Of a stretch of 64,000 bases of DNA, positions 1-10,030 are shown in pieces. The stretch is from Simmondsia chinensis (Eukaryota > Streptophyta > Magnoliopsida > Caryophyllales > Simmondsiaceae): assembly GCA_018398585.1 (NCBI GenBank), contig JAGTTD010000016.1, positions 21,003,212 through 21,067,211 on the forward strand, in the 5' to 3' direction. Under the pieces are notes generated by a model. It was given only the letters and a program-made list of their open reading frames with translations, was not told the DNA's origin and made no database searches. Position 1 is the stretch's first letter. Every line of letters begins with the position of its first letter. The position numbers were made by a program, and so were the translations under genes.

Positions 1-505
1 TCAATCAATCAATCAAGTTAAAATAGACAAAATTGTTTAAATCCACTTAGGCATGCTGAGTGTCGACACACTGAAGGGTTGTGTCAACACACAAACATAA
101 ATTAGTGATTCGGAGTTGTTGTCTGTCCACACACAACCCTGTGTATCGACACACAATTTTTAAAGGCTCCAAATAGCTACTTTGGATTTAATTTCTTTCC
201 TAATCTTTTCCAAAACATGTGAAACGTCCCCTAGCCCTTCGTTTGCTCATAAATATGGCTTGAATACTTTGGTTTAATTCATCAAATTTTCTCTAAGCAT
301 TCTTTGATTATAAAGATTTTGTTCTCTTGTACTTTAACGTTTCAATTTTGAGTTTCTCTTAAAGTTTTCTTGAGCATCACTAGTTCTCTTTATTGTTGAT
401 CATTGAGTTTAACTGGCATATCCTTAGCTTTGGCTAAGCTTGATTTATTGTCAATTCAATTTTGAAAGAGTGAAGAATTTCATTGCTTTAATTCTTTCAT
501 GTAAT
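1..505 (+). mobile_element. Fragment of a long copia-type (SIRE-like) LTR
   Basis: This stretch aligns with about 2405-2880 of the solo LTR described below. Shared features are the short TGTCGACACAC-type repeats near position 60-150, the segment around 375-450 containing TTAGCTTTGGCTAAGCTTGA, and the GAAAGAGTGAAGAA block near 465. It is an incomplete copy: the left end lies outside the window, and the 3' part with the tandem repeats is missing. The next 35 bases, before the Tat gag sequence, are not assigned. Confidence 0.7.
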
Positions 506-540
506 CTCAGAGTCTAACTAGTCGGGAGAAAATATCTCGC

Positions 541-1690
541 GACTTGGAAAGGATGTCATACGTGGCATGTGAGCAATGCTGTGGAAGAATGCAAGCTATC
601 ATGAAGAAACTTAAGTTGTTTCTTTGGTACATTTCTCCCGTCGATCCTCTGTTAGGACTAAAAATGCCATATGACAAACCTCAAAGAGGTAGTTCGGTCA
701 AGGATTCTCCCTTGAAGACTCAAATTATCAAGGGGATAAGACATCCTAAGAGGAACCTAAAGTACACCTTATTGGACGCGGAGACTAGCCAGGCACCACG
801 GCAATCAGGTTATCAGCCATCAAGCGTCAAGTTTGGAATTGTATGGAAAAGGAATCACCTCAATCAAGAGGTAGCTAGTGCCTCCAACTTAACTCGAACT
901 TAGAAAAAAAATGCAACTGTGTAAGAGGGACGCTCTCCATAACTAGGCTTTCGCAAGAAGAAGCTAGAGTCCTCAAGGGCAAAAATGCCAAGCATGCAGA
1001 TCTCAATGATCTAGTGACTGGGTCCAAGCCTCCTACTACTAGTAAGGGGCCAACTCATAAGAAACTTGAAAAATGGGCTAGTCTCTCATCTTCGAAAGGG
1101 CGAGAAGCTTAGTGGGATCACCTTACCAAGGACCCCCTCATTCGAGAATCAGCTGAGGATAAGGAGAAGTACTCCCCTCTCAGCATTAACTTAGTGAAAC
1201 TATTGGATGGTGTTAACCCAATATGGTCTGACATTGAAAATGATTTCCACGAAGAAGACTTCCCCCTAACCTCTAGAGGAGTCCTGAACTTTGGAGGTTG
1301 ATCATAACAAACAACCTTAAGAATCGAACATGCCAATTAATGGTGTTCTGCAACAACAAAGGGAGGATACACCCATGGTCGATAGCCCTAAGAAAGAGGA
1401 AGACCAAGGGATCCAAATCCAATTCGGGATGTTGCTTGAAAAGGTGGACATTAGAACTGCCTACTCCTTCCCTTGGAATGCATGGCAGTGGATACTCAAG
1501 AAGGTCTTGAGGGTGATGTGATAGCATCAGATGAGGAGCCTCAAGTTGAGCTCGTGGTTGAAGTAATAGCCGCTAAGGTATACTTGATCCTTTGTCTTTT
1601 TTAGTTAATGCTTCAACATCCAAATTGCCTGATGATCCACCTGACAAAATGAAGATGACGTTTAATGGTGATGGACCCATACCGCCAATA
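541..1690 (+). pseudogene. Tat-1 gag C-terminal part and linker, broken
   Basis: A frame open from 544 to 903 ends in a stop. Its second half (HPKRNLKYTLLDAE and after) aligns with Tat-2 around 29570-29700. Further similarity continues to about 1300, for example an acidic stretch after a conserved tryptophan, around NPIWSDIENDFHEEDFP, opposite Tat-2 30035-30085. The gag capsid domain itself is missing on the left, where the LTR fragment adjoins. Stops and frameshifts are frequent after 903. The assignment rests on alignment with Tat-2, not on a catalytic motif. Confidence 0.6.
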
Positions 1691-1799
1691 AACACAGCAA
1701 GCTCATATATATCAAGGCCAAATTTGACGGCAATTTAATAAATAGGGTCTTGGTGGATAATGGCACGACTATCAACGTCTTGCCTTCATATATGTTGGG
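1690..1799 (+). pseudogene. Tat-1 aspartic protease, N-terminal half
   Basis: The translation contains NRVLVDNGTTINVLPSYML, a retropepsin active-site region with Asp-Asn-Gly, matched by VFVDNGATIQVLPSYML in Tat-2. The reading stops at the insertion of the solo LTR and resumes at 3315. The protease would release the mature Gag and Pol proteins in the virus-like particle. DNG in place of DTG or DSG occurs in both copies, so it appears to be a family trait and not a mutation of this copy. Confidence 0.75.
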
Positions 1800-3314
1800 C
1801 GCTGGCCCTAAAGCCATTTATATTGTAATTTTGATGATAACAACCATTTAGTGAGTCATAGTATTTAAATTGTTCTAATCTTGCGTCTAAGTGACTACTA
1901 AGAAAGTTAGGAAAATCAAGGTTAATCATGTTGATACGAAACTTTCTAAGATGATGAATCAAGAGGAAAAGAGATCAAAGTTGAAGAGAAGATTTATCCA
2001 AATTGAAGAGAATATAATCCAATCCAAGCGCCTCAAAGTTATTCATTTTTATTGTTTAGGACTTAGGATTAGGATATATCAATTGAGTCCAAGTCTCAAT
2101 ATTGATATGTGATGCTCTAACAAAAATGTTTTTTGAAAATTGATTTTCAAATTTTATTTGAAAAATATTCAAGTCAAAATTAAGCCAATCTAGGTTATCA
2201 TGAAAATATTTTTCAAGATTGGTATTTTTGAAAAGCATGATCAAATCAAACAAGATAAATTTTAAATGGGTGATAATTTAGCTTGATTTATGCAGTTAAT
2301 TATCTTTATGATCAAAGCAAAGTAGGAAATTAATTCAAAAATTTAAGCTAATATGGCAATCAATTAATTAATCAATCAACTTAGCTAATATGGTAAAATT
2401 ATCTCATCAATCAAGCTAAATGGTCAAAAACGTCAAAATCCACCCAGGTATGGTGAGTGTCGACAAACAAACATGCAGTAGCCCTCTGGAGTTGTCGTGT
2501 GTCGACACATAGAGGTTGCGTGTCGACACACAGTCCCCGACAGGCTTTAAAGGCTATATTTTGGACTCGATTTCTTTCAAAATTTTTTTGAAATGCTCCC
2601 AACGGCTCCTAGGCCTTTATTGGCCTATATATAGAGGTTAAATGCTTTGGTTTTAAATCAAAAAACAATACTTATAACACTCTCTAAGAAATCTCTTAAA
2701 AAGGGCTCTTACTCTTGCGCTTTAACGGTTTGTTTTCAAGTTCTTGTTTAAAGTTTTCTTGAACATCACTAGTTCTCTTTCTTGTTGATCATTGAGCTTA
2801 ATTAGCATATCCTTAGCTTTGGCTAAGCTTGATCAGGTGTCAATTCACTCTTGAAAGAGTGAAGAAGTTGAGTTCTTTAATTCTTTCAATACTTGAATTC
2901 ACTTCACTATAAAAAGGTTGTTCTTTAGCCTACGTATAAAAAGATCAGTTATAAAAGGTTGGATCCTAAGCCTACCGTTACAAAAGGATCAGTTGTAAAA
3001 GGTTGGTCTTGAGCCTATGTACAAAAAGACCAATTGTAAAGGTTGATCTTAAGCCTGTTTTTAAAAAAGATTATCAAGCTTAGTTAAAAGGCTCAAGTGA
3101 CTAAGAGTAGCCACTTGAGGAGTGGACCAGCTTCCGGGTTGGAAGTGAACCACTATAAAAATCTTTGTGCATTATTTTTCTTGGCTTTAATTTCTGCATT
3201 TCATATTCATTGATTCAACTATTAATTGATTTTTTGGTTCTTAAAGTTTAAATTTTCATTTATCAGGAAAGAAACTAATTCACTCCCCCTCTTAGGTTGC
3301 TTTTTGGGCCTTCT
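1800..3314 (+). mobile_element. Solo LTR of a copia (SIRE-like) element in Tat-1 protease
   Basis: About 1.5 kb of unrelated sequence splits the Tat-1 protease gene exactly where Tat-2 is continuous. The flanking Tat sequence gives TTGGG at 1795-1799 and TTGGG at 3315-3319, a plausible 5 bp target-site duplication. The insert begins with GGCCCTAAAG and a TTTTGATGATAACAACC block, and ends shortly after AATTCACTCCCCCTCTTAGG; both blocks resemble long LTRs of SIRE-type copia elements. There is no internal coding region, which fits a solo LTR left by LTR-LTR recombination. The exact ends are uncertain by a few bases. Confidence 0.7.
2905..3057 (+). repeat. Tandem repeat of about 42 bp within the solo LTR
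   Basis: Roughly four degenerate copies of a unit like TATAAAAGGTTGGATCCTAA followed by GCCTA occur head to tail. The GGTTG...AGCCT and AAAAGAtCAgTT blocks recur with a period near 42 bp. Such arrays are common just before the 3' end of long copia LTRs. Confidence 0.75.
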
Positions 3315-3540
3315 TTGGGGGTCATTGGCAAGTCTCGATTAGACTTAATCACCTCAGATGTGGTGATCTGTGGCTTTTCTGGAGCTACTACCAAATCTGA
3401 TGGTATTATCCCCATTGATTTAATTGTTGGCAGCTTAAGCAAACTAATAGGTTTCTTCGTGGTGGAAACTACCTTGAGCTACAATGCTTTCCTTGGTAGG
3501 GATTTGCTACATGCCAATCAATTTATTCCATCCTGACTTC
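3315..3540 (+). pseudogene. Tat-1 aspartic protease, C-terminal half
   Basis: Continues the frame interrupted at 1799. The translation from 3315 includes VIGKSRLDLITSD and then GFSGATTKSDGIIPIDL, matching Tat-2 30570-30700, and ends with YNAFLGRDLLHANQFIPS. The YNA(F/L)LGRD block is typical of the end of plant Tat proteases. The frame from 3297 is open for 79 codons, but part of that lies in the LTR. Confidence 0.7.
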
Positions 3541-3584
3541 ACCAATTGTTAATCTTCTAGAACCATGACAAGTATGAGGTTGTT

Positions 3585-4345
3585 TTGGCAGATAACAGGC
3601 TATTCATGGCTTGCTCCAACTATGTTGAGGCAAAATTCTATGAAGATGATGTGGGACCCCTAGACATTAAGAGGTCCACTTCACAATCAGCCCAACAACA
3701 AGACATGATAGCCATCCTCGACAGCCCACTAAACGGAGTTGAGGTCGGTCAAGCGGATGTCGAGTCTAAAGATTCTGACTTATGGGGATACATGAAGGCC
3801 CTTCTTGACGAAGAAGACTCCCAAGGCACTCCAGAATCCCAATGTGGAGGCACCAAGACCACCACGTAATGGCCTAAGAGGCCATTTCCTCAGCATTAGC
3901 AAGTTTCGTGGCCTGGATCGCTGAGGATTAGCTCTAGACTGAGCAAGCATCACACGGTTTTCAAGTCCATGCTGCGCAAGAAAAAGAACTGGAGCTCTCT
4001 GATCTAGCAGCACTAGCCAAAATGGAGGATCTAAGGACTGAAGTCTAAGACCCCCTCTTTAAGGTTAATTTGGGCTCAATAGAGGACCCAAGACCTACCT
4101 ATTTGAGTGTTCTGCTCTTTGAGAAGTAGAAAGAGCAGTACTTGACTTTGCTTTGCAAATTCAAGGATTGTTTTGCTTAGGATCATCATGAGATACCTAG
4201 CCTAGACAGAAAAGTAGTGGAGCATAGGCTTCCTATCAAGTTAGGCTCAAAGCCTGACATTCAAGACCAGAGGAGGATGTCTCAAAAAGTCATAGATTTG
4301 ATCAAGAAGAAACTGAAAGACTTCTGAAGGCCAAATTTGTCAGAT
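3585..4345 (+). pseudogene. Tat-1 region between protease and RT, plus RT fingers stub
   Basis: The frame 3585-3869 starts MADNRLFMACSN and matches the Tat-2 frame at 30832-31116 (MADNKPFMACSN) along its length. Degenerate sequence then leads to the first RT block, recognisable around 4200-4335 by similarity to EVEHRLSIKPGS and LLKAKF in Tat-2. Both copies keep the same spacing, so the segment is a genuine part of the polyprotein. Its own function is unknown. Confidence 0.65.
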
Positions 4346-4725
4346 CTGTTAAGAAAACCAAAGTCTTCTCTCCACTGGTGAAGCTCAAGTCTGAGAAGGA
4401 CTTCAAGAGGGAGGAACCTCATCAAACAGCATTCGAGGCCATCAAGGAGTACTTAATTAGGCTGCCAGTACAAATTCCACCAAAGCAGGGCTAGCCTTTG
4501 AAGATTTATGTCTCTGCTTCAAAGGAATCTATTGGTTGTTTGCTTGTACAAGAGTATGAGCAAGGTTTTAAGTAGGTTGGGTTTTACCTTAGCCATTGCT
4601 GAAATGATTGTGAAATAAAGTATTCCTCAATTGAAATAACTTGGTCTGTCTTTGTTCTACCCATCAACAAAATTAAGACATTATTTCTTGGCGTTTACTA
4701 TATATGTGGTAGCCCAGACATATGT
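4346..4725 (+). pseudogene. Tat-1 RT C-terminal edge and first RNase H; RT core deleted
   Basis: Directly after LLKAKFVR the sequence jumps to KKTKVFSPLVKLKS, which in Tat-2 lies about 685 bp further on (near 32290). The RT core, including the palm and the YxDD box, is therefore gone. The following RNase H shows LKIYVSASKESIGCLLVQ (4498-4551) and an IKYSS block matching Tat-2 IKYSF. In an active element this enzyme removes the RNA strand during reverse transcription. This copy must be inactive. Confidence 0.75.
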
Positions 4726-4954
4726 CCTTAAATATATGCTAGATAGACCATTTTTGAGAGGAAGGTTAAACAAGCGGAGTGTACCTCTACTTGAATTTGA
4801 GTTGGTATATGTGTCATAAAAGTCAGTAGATAGGCAAGTCCTAGCGGGCCTTTTAGTTGACCATCCAAACATCCAAACTAGGTTAGACAATGAGCCAGAA
4901 CACCGTTTAGTGGTAGAACTAGTTTTTTGGAAACTGTTCTTTGAGGGATCAAGG

Positions 4955-5330
4955 ATCAATTCTAGTGCTGAGTGGAAATTGTGGTAGAATCCCTTGAGGA
5001 AATCATTACTAAGTCCGCTTTCACCATTGTGGGTAGATGCTCCAATAACATGGCTGATTATGAGGCTCTAATAATTGGCCTTCAAACTCTTTTAGGAATG
5101 CAATTCCTCTATGTCCTCGTCAAGGGGGATTCCCAATTGGTAATTTGCCAAGTAAATGGGGAGTTCTAGTGTCTCAGTGATACCTTGAATTGATTTCTGT
5201 CAATTATACGCAAGCTGTTGAGTAAATTCAATGGGGTACAGTTCGAGCACATTTGTAGGGAATAAAATAAGGCAGCCAATGACTTGGCTTAGCTGGCATC
5301 TGGGTATACTTTACCTAGAACTTGGTGGGA
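4955..5330 (+). pseudogene. Tat-1 second, archaeal-type RNase H
   Basis: Contains CSNNMADYEALIIGLQTL (Glu-bearing helix) and GDSQLVICQ (Asp-bearing strand), then a degenerate NKAANDLA block near 5265-5290. This order is that of the extra RNase H of Tat elements, which follows the RT-linked one. The frame at 4972-5169 is open for 65 codons and then stops. The Tat-2 counterpart is at 32870-33240. Confidence 0.75.
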
Positions 5331-6765
5331 GGAGACAATGGTCATTAAGACTAAAGTTTTGGATCATGAGATCAAGTACATTGAGTCCTTCGAGCTTGCG
5401 CCAAATGAATGTTTGGAGTACTATGAGGCACATCAAACTATCCTAAGTCAACAAGAGGACTGGAGGAAGCCTTTGATGGATTACTTCAATAGCCCTCAAA
5501 GTTACATTAAGGGCAGAAAAATGAAGATGAGAGCTCACAGATTCCACTTAGATGGTGAGTCGAGAGAATTATACAAAAGGAGTGCTTCTCAAGTTCCTTG
5601 ACTTGGATGAAGCAATGCTAGTAACAATCGGAGCCCATAAGTGTATCTGTGGATCTCATCTAGTTGGCAATAAAATGCACTGGCTCATTAGGCGTTATAG
5701 CTACTATTGGCCATCCATGATGGAGGATTGCATTTAATATGTCAAAGGATGTTAGAGCATGCCAAAAGCATGGGCATGTACCCAAAGTCCCTATTGTGAG
5801 ATGTATGCCATGGTCAAACCTTGGCCATTTAGAGGCTGTGCTACGAATATCATACGAGAAATTAACCCTCCATCTAGCAAACAACACTCTATATCCTTTT
5901 GGCCATTGATTATTTCACCAAATGGGCGGAGGCTAAACCATATAACAATATCAATCAGCATGATGTGATTAATTTTATTAAGGAATATATCTTGTGAAGG
6001 TTTGGCATTCCAAAGACTATCATAGTGGACCAAGCTAGAGTCTTCAATGGAGCAGAGGTAAAGGAGTTTACCAAGAATTTCAATATAGAAATCTTGAACT
6101 CAAGACCTTATTATGCTCAAGCTAATGGCCTGGCTAAATCAACTAATAAAATTCTAAAAGCCAACATTGAAAAGATGATTGAGGACAATCCCAGAAGGTG
6201 GCATGAATTACAACTAGATGCCTTGTGGGCTTACAAAACCTTAAAAGAAATGCCATTGGGACAACTCCTTTTCATTTAACATATGGCCATGATACAGTAC
6301 TGCCTATGGAGGTAACAGTTCAATCTATTAGATTAGCTCATCAAGAAAAATTCTCTAAAGTTGAATATGAGCAGTCCATGATGGATGAACTCACCAATCT
6401 AGACCAAGCAAGGCTTGATGCTGTGCATAAGTTGGAAACGCAAAAGAAAAGAGTTGCCAAAGCCTACAAGAAAAGGGTTAAACCCAGGTCTTTTAAATTA
6501 GGGGATTTGGTGTAGAAGTCAATCTTGCCCTTTGGCCAAAAAGACTGTGCCTTTGGCAAATGATCCCCAAATTGGGAAGGTCCATTTAGAGTTATCGAAA
6601 TATTTGGGGGAAATGCTTATTGCTTCAAGACTTAGATGGGATAACTCATCCAAGGGCCATCAGTGGAAGGTTCCTAAAGAAATATGTTCCATCCATCTGG
6701 GATTCTAACAAAGAAGTTCTTAAGTTTAGATTTTTAGAGTTATGGGCTCAATTTCAATATTGATG
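5330..6765 (+). pseudogene. Tat-1 integrase, broken, catalytic Glu changed to Lys
   Basis: The zinc-binding HHCC region is at 5620-5760 (HKCICGSHLVGNKMHWL, then a degenerate Cys pair). The catalytic core follows: DYFTKW near 5907, VDQARVFNG at 6025-6054, and NGLAKSTNKIL at 6124-6156. Tat-2 has NGQAESTNKIL at that place, so codon 6136-6138 (AAA) replaces the third catalytic acid. The C-terminal part (THPRAISGRF, FLELWAQF) ends at a TGA near 6763. Several frameshifts and stops are present. Integrase would join the cDNA to the chromosome. Confidence 0.85.
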
Positions 6766-6989
6766 CTTGGAGGATCAATCACAAGATTCTTAGGGAAAAT
6801 AAAATAAAAGACAAAGAAACCGTCAAACTGAGAGATGTATTGAATAAATGCAATGCGTATTTCATTAAGGTTGAGAGAATACATGGCTTACATATACAAG
6901 CATTTCAAGGTTGAGAGAATACATGGCTTGCATATACAAGCATTACAAGGCAATAACACAAGTACAACCAAAATTGTCCATACAATGGG
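6766..6989. other. Tat-1 sequence after pol, with a 40 bp tandem duplication
   Basis: After the pol stop the sequence matches the same position in Tat-2 (34650-34790), including CTGAGRGAYGTATT and ATTTCATTAA. Units 6867-6906 and 6907-6946 are 40 bp tandem copies differing at two or three bases, with a third partial start at 6947. No coding signal is seen on the plus strand. Confidence 0.6.
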
Positions 6990-7545
6990 AAACTGAAACC
7001 CTAGAAGGTGTCGAGGAAGCCCTGAAATATGAGCCTCAATCATAAGCTTCTTTCTAAACAATCAAAGGTAGCCACGTACTTTAAGGTCTCTATTTACCAC
7101 ATTTGCTTTAGACAATGGATTTCGGTAAGGGTTGAGGATGCGAAGGTATTTCCTTAATGTCTTAAAAGGATTATGAAAAGGGTAATTGATTTGGTAGCAA
7201 AGATTTGACTTTTCGGCGATTTTAAGCCTTAAAGGGAATACATAGTGGAATCCAAGGCTTATGGGTAGTTTTACCAAGAAATCCCTTGAAAATCAAGGTT
7301 TGAAGGGTACATAGGGGAATGAAGAAGCTTATTGCTCACAGAGCTCTCCCAAGGCAAGGACCTATACGTTTGTCCCAATTCTAGGGTTTGCAGCTTGAGA
7401 AGATAGATCCATTGATAGGGCGAAGCCTCTCCTTCACTGGAGGATCCGCAAGGTCGTCCACCCGATTCATGTGGCTGCTGGCATGTCACTCCAGCTAGGC
7501 GCTGGTGGTATAGGCACCAAAGCTTGTGGGGAGGGTTTCGCATGT
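6990..7545 (-). pseudogene. Tat-1 antisense region, shortened remnant
   Basis: Minus-strand frames are open at 7543-7271 (90 codons) and 7277-7062 (71 codons), between the pol end and the LTR, where Tat-2 carries its antisense plant-mobile-domain gene. I could not align these frames with that gene by eye. Only about 0.6 kb remains against about 3 kb in Tat-2, so most of it has been deleted or this part is unrelated. The call rests on position. Confidence 0.3.
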
Positions 7546-7890
7546 TAGGGAAAATGGAAAATTTGGTGACCTAGGTCTAATGTTCCCTAGGAAACTTAGA
7601 AGATTTCTGTTGAGGAAGTGTGATTTCATTGGGCTCTGAAGAACATCAGAGACGATCAAATGGTCAGATTGAAGAAATCAGGTCAATTATTCAATAGGAC
7701 TGTCCGCTTGAGGAAGAGGAACAACTACATCGCATGAGAGTTGTGCCATTGTCAGGTTGGAAGGAAGTAGCAGGATAAAAGTAGATTGGATCAAGAATTT
7801 AGTGATTCAAGAATGAAGACAAGAGATTGCAAGAGAGCTTGATAGCAATGGATAGAGAACAGAGCAGAAAGTGAAAACTCTAAGCCCTGA
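7546..7890. other. Non-coding stretch before Tat LTR copy A
   Basis: The segment AGATTGGATCAAGA...GATTCAAG near 7779-7812 recurs on the minus strand at 54630-54680 next to LTR copy C. This places the whole stretch in the Tat family, between the antisense gene and the LTR. No open frame or RNA gene was recognised. Confidence 0.45.
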
Positions 7891-7907
7891 CAGTCATACT
7901 TATAGAC
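7891..7907 (-). promoter_or_regulatory. Antisense TATA-like box, Tat copy A
   Basis: The minus strand reads GTCTATAAGTATGACTG. Nearly the same box occurs at 51156-51172 (minus) and, for a minus-strand LTR copy, at 54561-54577 (plus). In each case it points away from the LTR body, towards the position of the antisense gene. Confidence 0.5.
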
Positions 7908-9400
7908 GCTGGAAGGAAGAGCAAGAGTGTACAGTGTTCTCTTGAGCTCCCTCTAGCTGTTGAGGGCCATATCAGGCAAACTTTTTTACCTGTTGTAAAT
8001 TTAAATTTACCAACAGCTAAAAAGGGAGCATTTGTTTGCACCCTAGTTTTAACAAGGCTGGGACGACACCATTTTTAAGTAAATTGTCACATGGTAATCA
8101 TGTGAGGTTCTCCTCAAGGGGAGTTAGACCATTGGTACTACAGTAATGGTATCTCAAGCCCAGTCCCTAGAAAACATTACTACCCTCGACAAGGGTATCA
8201 TCCACTCGAGGCTCGAGATGGCTGAAGGCTGAAATAAGCCGATCTTGAGAGGCTACTGAGAAAGTAGCAAGAATGGTAGTTTCCAAGCTCGAGGAAATTA
8301 CTAGGACCGCAATTTCAGTTGCTTGGGCCTTAAGCTTAATTAAGGAGAACGTGGAACTTCTAGAGGGAACTTCTACTAGTGGGCATCAAGGATTTCCCTC
8401 CAAAACTCAAGATACATTGTTGAAGAATAAGCACACGAAGAAGAATAGCTTAGTGGCCTGACGTGGGTGAAGTTGCAGTGAAACTAGGAGCAGCTGTTAT
8501 TTTCTTTTTCTATAAATAAAGAACTCTGTATTAGTCAAAAGTAGGACACATACACTCAAGACAAAGCTTCTTCAAGTTTTTTACGGCACACTTGTGCTCT
8601 TTTCTTAGGATTAGCATAACTTAGCTAGGCGTAGCATAACAAAGATCTTGCTCTCTATAGCAATACAGTTCTCGGGCTTTAGGTATGACTTTCTAGTTTT
8701 AATCTATTTCCAAAAAACAACAAGTTGAGATTTGAGGCTTTAGTTTAAGGATTTGATAGCCAAGGATTTGTCCCTTGATTGCGTTGGCCATAACACTACT
8801 GTCATTGTTTGATAAGTCAGGTGAACTTAGGTTTGCGCCATTGATTAGGGCTTTGACGACCAAGGCTTGTCACTTGATTGTGTTGGTCCTAGTCTAGTGA
8901 CCTGAATACAGTTTGCTCCATCTTAATATTGTCAGACCTAAACTCATTCGAGTTACTATAAGTCAAGGGTGCCAGGTTTGAAAACCTGTTTGACTCGGGC
9001 TTGTAAGTGGACTGTTGAGCTCTTGGGTTTGTCTCCACCCCCAGTTCCTAACTTTTAAGTGTCCGAGGAAAGGTGTCTATGGGCCTTGCTTCGTCACTGT
9101 AATCGCCACTTGAGTTAGGTCCATATCCTTTAATTTGCTGTCATAAATATATTTAAAATCCATAAACAAATACTTAACAAAGTCTTCTTAATTGAAGCAT
9201 AAGCAGAACTCACGGTATAACTGAAGTAAGATACACCAACATACCCCAACCATTTTCTTTAAAAACGGTGAGTGGTTGAGGTCAAAGACGCGTGGTTCGT
9301 AATTAGACCCACTGCCTATTCGAGCTGAGTCCCATTTACACGTTTATTTTGTTCACACATTTACGGCGACCACACACACATCATTCGAAACAAAATAGAG
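7895..9400 (+). mobile_element. Tat LTR copy A (3' LTR of Tat-1)
   Basis: This 1.5 kb segment recurs at about 51160-52690 (B), 53045-54560 (C, inverted), 54693-55690 (D, inverted, partial), 57175-59230 (E, interrupted) and 62270-63028 (F, partial). Landmarks are the sense TATA box at 8511, ACACTTGTGCT, the GCTTTGACGRCCAAGGCTTG block followed by CTTGATTGYGTTGGTCC, and a CA-rich end ACCACACACACA near 9370. Lying just downstream of Tat-1 pol in the same orientation, it is best read as its 3' LTR. The exact termini were not identified. Confidence 0.65.
8511..8519 (+). promoter_or_regulatory. Sense TATA box of Tat LTR copy A
   Basis: TATAAATAA follows a T-rich run and is kept in copies B (51783), C (minus, 53925-53934) and E (57196). 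It is a likely promoter for the genomic transcript, which would start about 30 bases downstream. Confidence 0.55.
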
Positions 9401-9404
9401 CAAG

Positions 9405-10030
9405 CACCTAGGACTTGATTAGCCATCATCGAATCTACTATTTAATGACCAAGATGCTTATTTAAGTCTACAGATAGACTTCCTTAGTTTAGATACTCTA
9501 TGCTCCTGATTCTTGGCAACAAACTTGTCTCGTTGTATCATAAAGATAACCTTTTCAAGATGATCATTCAGAAAATGCCATCTTGACTTCCATCTTCCTT
9601 ATCTCATCTTATGAAATATAATGAATGAGAGTATCCTTATGGACTTAAGCATAACATCTAGCTAGAAGGTCTCATCAAAGACGATTCCTTCCTTTAGGGT
9701 ATTAACCCACTACCATTAATCTAGTCTTTAAGGTTTCTACTTTCTCGTCCACTCAACTCTATATAATTGTAGATCCATTCAATTTCAATCTAATGGACTT
9801 AATGTCTTTTTATGCCTCTACAAGTTCTAGGCTTAGTTAAAATAAAATTACTTTAACACAACTTTTTATTGCCCTGAACCATTGGTCTGCATCTTTATAT
9901 TTAAGAGTTTCTTCATAGTCTAAAGGAACAGATTCACCATCATGCTTAACCATTAAGACTGAAGACATAAATCCGTCAGGTGACCTTGACGATCCTCCTA
10001 CTACACCAAAGCTCTCACGTACCTAGTATG
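9405..10030 (-). pseudogene. Copia reverse transcriptase fragment
   Basis: On the minus strand, 9620 to 9405 translates to a DVKMAFLNDHLEKVIFMIQ-like block followed by QEHRVSKLRKSICRLK. These correspond to the copia RT blocks DVKTAFLNG and KLKKSIYGLKQ, and to copia-1 at 22558-22690. Upstream, 10030-9700 contains an ETLKYKDADQW-like block, the usual start of copia RT. Many stops interrupt it. The downstream part with the YVDD box is missing because the copy is truncated. Confidence 0.75.

Larger units (their letters stand above)
541..9400 (+). mobile_element. Tat-1: decayed Ty3/gypsy element of Tat type
   Basis: Remnants occur in the order gag C-terminus, protease, a stub of RT, RNase H, a second RNase H, integrase, a short antisense region, and a 3' LTR. 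The extra RNase H after the RT-linked one is a recognised mark of the Tat group. The element is colinear with Tat-2 (27951-52690), which lets deletions be seen. It lacks its 5' LTR and most of gag, carries a solo LTR in its protease gene, and has lost about 685 bp of RT. No frame is open over a full domain, so it cannot move by itself. Confidence 0.85.

Noticed and set aside
1730..1799. Asp-Asn-Gly in place of Asp-Thr/Ser-Gly in the Tat protease
   Set aside because: Both Tat copies share it, so it is a family trait and not a mutation worth reporting as unusual.
9370..9385. CA-rich ACCACACACACA at LTR edges preceded by TTTACAG, as a 3' splice site
   Set aside because: The AG is lost (TTTACGG) in copies A and D, so it is not conserved enough to claim splicing.
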